A stretch of 64,000 bases of DNA from Shewanella sp. c952 (GTDB taxonomy: Bacteria; Pseudomonadota; Gammaproteobacteria; Enterobacterales; Shewanellaceae), in contig NZ_BPEW01000015.1 in assembly GCF_019654975.1 (NCBI RefSeq), positions 40,198 through 104,197 of the forward strand, written 5' to 3'. This document shows positions 61,882 to 64,000 of this stretch, piece after piece (position 1 is the stretch's first letter; each line of letters begins with the position of its first letter). The notes under the pieces are model-generated. The model did no database searches and was not told the DNA's origin. It worked only from the letters and a program-made list of their open reading frames with translations. The position numbers were made by a program, and so were the translations under genes.

Positions 61882-62697
61882 ATGACGGATAGATACGCAG
61901 TATTTGGCAACCCCATCGGCCATAGTAAGTCACCAAGCATTCATGCTGTCTTTGCTGCAGAAACAAATCAAGCTTTGCGCTATGAAGCCATACTGGCACC
62001 AATTGACGCCTTTGAAGCTAGTTTTAGTGAGTTTGCGGCCAATAATGGCTTAGGTGCGAATGTCACCGTACCTTTTAAGGAGCAGGCTTTTGCGCTGTGC
62101 GATGAATTAAGCGAGCAGGCACAATTAGCGGGAGCAGTAAACACGTTATCAGTGTTAGATGATGGCAGAATTCGTGGTGATAATACCGATGGCTTAGGTT
62201 TAGTGGCAGATCTGCAAAGGCATTTTGGCAGCCTTAAAGGTAAGCGTGTTCTGTTAGTTGGTGCCGGTGGTGCTGCAAGAGGCAGTGTTTTACCACTATT
62301 ACAAGCAAATATTGCAGAGCTGACGATTGTGAATCGCACACAGTCAAAAGCAGAGACTTTGGTCGATATATTTACCCAATACGGTCAAGTTTGTGCTCAA
62401 CCGATTACTCATACAGGTCAAAACTACGATGTCATTATCAATTCAACATCGTCGAGTTTAAGTGGTGAGGTGCCAAACCTTAGTGTAGAGGTCATTCATG
62501 CTGATACCGTTTGCTACGATATGATGTATGGCAAAGAGCAAACAGCATTTAATCTTTGGGCGGCAGAGCAAGGAGCTAAACGAACAATAGACGGCTTAGG
62601 AATGCTAGTCGGGCAGGCCGCAGAAAGCTTTTTAATTTGGCGCGGGGTTAAGCCAAGTGTTGAAACAGTTTTAAGCCAGCTTAGAGCTGAGCTTTAA
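61882..62697 (+). CDS. aroE: Shikimate dehydrogenase (NADP+)
   Basis: AroE reduces 3-dehydroshikimate in aromatic amino-acid synthesis. ATG at 61882 ([18 protein letters not shown]) is preferred over TTG at 61876, giving 271 aa (E. coli 272). Motifs: [13 protein letters not shown] with the catalytic Lys, [23 protein letters not shown] with the catalytic Asp, and the NADP loop [17 protein letters not shown] and [10 protein letters not shown]. Confidence 0.98.
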   Translation: MTDRYAVFGNPIGHSKSPSIHAVFAAETNQALRYEAILAPIDAFEASFSEFAANNGLGANVTVPFKEQAFALCDELSEQAQLAGAVNTLSVLDDGRIRGDNTDGLGLVADLQRHFGSLKGKRVLLVGAGGAARGSVLPLLQANIAELTIVNRTQSKAETLVDIFTQYGQVCAQPITHTGQNYDVIINSTSSSLSGEVPNLSVEVIHADTVCYDMMYGKEQTAFNLWAAEQGAKRTIDGLGMLVGQAAESFLIWRGVKPSVETVLSQLRAEL

Positions 62698-62720
62698 TCG
62701 AGATATTCATTGGGATATAC

Positions 62721-62999
62721 ATGAATCAAAGTATTTTATTTCCTGATCTACAAGATTGGGAGCAATCATCGCAAATGGTCGTTTTTCCTGCTCAACAGCA
62801 GGGCATGAATATAGAGTGTCGAATTGGTATCGCGAAGTTAGCCGCATTATCAGGGACAATCTTAAACGCTACAGATCAAGACATAGCAATTAAAGCGCTG
62901 GCAGTGTTTGAAACTTATCGATTTGATATAGAAGAAGAGGTGGAACAGCTCATCGAACAAGAGCTGCTCGATGAGTTAGGGCGAATAATCGTCACCTAA
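62721..62999 (+). CDS. yrdB: DUF1488 protein YrdB
   Basis: The 92-aa product begins MNQSILFPDLQDWEQSSQMVVFPA, very close to E. coli YrdB, and continues with GMNIECRIGIAKLAALSG and YRFDIEEEVEQLIEQE. The function is unknown. It lies between aroE and the gamma-carbonic-anhydrase-like gene, as in E. coli. Confidence 0.92.
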   Translation: MNQSILFPDLQDWEQSSQMVVFPAQQQGMNIECRIGIAKLAALSGTILNATDQDIAIKALAVFETYRFDIEEEVEQLIEQELLDELGRIIVT

Positions 63000-63006
63000 T
63001 AAACGT

Positions 63007-63564
63007 TTAATTGCCTTCTGCTAAATACTCATTTTTTAGCCTGACATAGTTATCTGCTGATTGTGGCAAGAAAGCGAGTTCAGCTTCAGTAAGCGGTCGA
63101 GCCTGTTTGGCTGGACTGCCTACATATAAGAAGCCACTCTTAAGAGTCTTATTTGGCGGCACTAATGAGCCAGCACCAAGAATGACATCGTCTTCCAGTA
63201 TAGCGCCATCCAAAATAATCGCCCCCATACCGACTAATATGCGGTTACCCACTTTGCAGCCATGCAACATCGCCTTGTGGCCTATAGTCACATCATCACC
63301 AATGATTAATGGTTGCCCTTCAGGTAATGAAGCCGACTTACGGGTGACGTGTAACACACTGCCGTCTTGAATATTGGTTCTCTTACCAATATAGATATGG
63401 TTAACATCACCACGGGCAGCCACTAGTGGCCAGACGCTTGAGTCATCATCCAATGTGATATCCCCCACTAAAACACATGCCTCATCGACATAAACATTAT
63501 TCTTAAGCTGTGGCACTATCCCTTTATACGAGCGTAGTGACTTATTATTTCGCGAGTTAGTCAT
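63007..63564 (-). CDS. yrdA: Gamma-carbonic-anhydrase-like protein YrdA
   Basis: The 185-aa product folds as a left-handed beta-helix with hexapeptide repeats and the gamma-CA zinc ligand pattern: NIQDGSVLHVTRKSASLP, IGDDVTIGHKAMLHGCKVGNRILVGMGAIILDGA and ILGAGSLVPPNKTLKSG. The real activity of YrdA is unproven; it may be a hydratase or a scaffold. It is convergent with yrdB and lies next to the rRNA promoter, matching the yrdA-rrnD order of E. coli. Confidence 0.94.
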   Translation of the reverse strand: MTNSRNNKSLRSYKGIVPQLKNNVYVDEACVLVGDITLDDDSSVWPLVAARGDVNHIYIGKRTNIQDGSVLHVTRKSASLPEGQPLIIGDDVTIGHKAMLHGCKVGNRILVGMGAIILDGAILEDDVILGAGSLVPPNKTLKSGFLYVGSPAKQARPLTEAELAFLPQSADNYVRLKNEYLAEGN

Positions 63565-63686
63565 CCCAAAGTCCTTAAAGTGGAGATTTTTGGCATTATA
63601 AAGCCTAAAAAGTAGCTAGTCAGGGTGTTTTATCAGCAACCAGTAATAAAACTTCACTTTTATTGCGCTTTTTCTCATTTAGCCCC

Positions 63687-63714
63687 TTGTGCTCTGTCAG
63701 GATTTGCCTATAAT
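63687..63714 (+). promoter_or_regulatory. rrn P1: rRNA operon promoter P1
   Basis: TTGTGC (63687-63692) and TATAAT (63709-63714) with a 16-bp spacer, followed by GCGCATCCACTGACACGGC, almost identical to the discriminator and initial transcribed region of E. coli rrn P1 promoters. No gene is seen from 63565 to the end of the window (436 bp); this stretch is the rRNA promoter and leader. Confidence 0.88.
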
Positions 63715-63913
63715 GCGCATCCACTGACACGGCACAGCAGGCCAACTAACTAAACGAAAGCTTAGATAGTACGGGACTTGCAGCGGTGTTAGAGAGTTAA
63801 AAACCTTCGGGGATTTGATTCAGGTGACAAACGCTTTAAGGGCTTCGGGTAATGCTTCTTTTCACGAGAGTGATTAAGAAATCATCGCTTGAAAAACTTC
63901 TTAAAATAAGCGC

Positions 63914-63941
63914 TTGACGCCGCCACTGGAGAGTGTAGAAT
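63914..63941 (+). promoter_or_regulatory. rrn P2: rRNA operon promoter P2
   Basis: TTGACG (63914-63919) and TAGAAT (63936-63941) with a 16-bp spacer, about 225 bp downstream of P1. It precedes the presumed leader of a 16S rRNA gene that begins beyond the window. Confidence 0.82.
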
Positions 63942-64000
63942 ACGCCTCCTCAAGCCAACGACCTAGCGTCTTCGGCGAAGTATGAAAGATGACTTCACGC

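Overview
The window looks like the replication-origin side of a gammaproteobacterial chromosome, most likely Shewanella or a close relative. The basis is the rpmH-rnpA-yidD-yidC-mnmE block beside dnaA-dnaN-recF-gyrB, followed by glyS/glyQ, fadBA, pepQ-yigZ-trkH-hemG and trkA-rsmB-fmt-def-dprA-smg-yrdD-tsaC-aroE-yrdB-yrdA running into an rRNA promoter. Family calls come from reading the translated sequences. No database search was possible, so the genus is an inference.

Layout. 1-5.1 kb: the C-terminus of a helicase-like gene, a 468-bp GATC-rich and AT-rich spacer that resembles oriC, then mnmE, yidC, yidD, rnpA and rpmH on the minus strand, and a second GATC-dense spacer with DnaA boxes before dnaA. 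5.1-12.4 kb: dnaA, dnaN, recF, gyrB and an HDOD protein. 12.5-16.2 kb: glyS/glyQ and the divergent tag. 16.5-21.8 kb: a very large exported PD40-amidohydrolase, a MOSC protein, tusA, ybaK and an acetyltransferase. Four parS-type ParB sites (three perfect, one with one mismatch) lie between 8.8 and 20.8 kb. 22.0-26.9 kb: an envelope operon with a membrane-anchored unknown, two LPP20-like lipoproteins flanking a third lipoprotein, and an MltC-like lytic transglycosylase. 26.95-27.24 kb: a MITE-like element with 18-bp terminal inverted repeats; a decayed relative lies at 48.35-48.62 kb. 27.2-30.6 kb: fadA/fadB.

31.0-42.2 kb is the most unusual part. An AraC-type regulator precedes a tightly packed nine-gene operon: a LuxE-like acyl-protein synthetase, an IscU-like scaffold, a cysteine desulfurase, a fatty-acyl-AMP ligase, an acyl carrier protein, a flavin monooxygenase-like enzyme, an MMPL/RND exporter, a LolA-like periplasmic protein and an outer-membrane beta-barrel protein. 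Together they suggest activation of a fatty acid on a dedicated carrier, modification that may involve sulfur or an Fe-S enzyme and a flavoenzyme, and delivery of a lipid-like product to the outer membrane. The block sits where enterobacteria have fadB directly next to pepQ, so it looks like an inserted accessory module. Its product is unknown.

42.3-64 kb returns to housekeeping genes: pepQ, yigZ, two trkH paralogues around one trkA, two hemG paralogues around an ArsR-family regulator with the cysteine pair of persulfide sensors, speG, then trkA-rsmB-fmt-def (minus) and lysM-dprA-smg (plus), an M9-type metallopeptidase lipoprotein, yrdD, tsaC, hemF, a truncated haemoglobin, aroE, yrdB and yrdA. 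The right end holds P1 and P2 promoters and the leader of an rRNA operon whose genes lie outside the window. No tRNA, CRISPR array, prophage or transposase gene was recognised.
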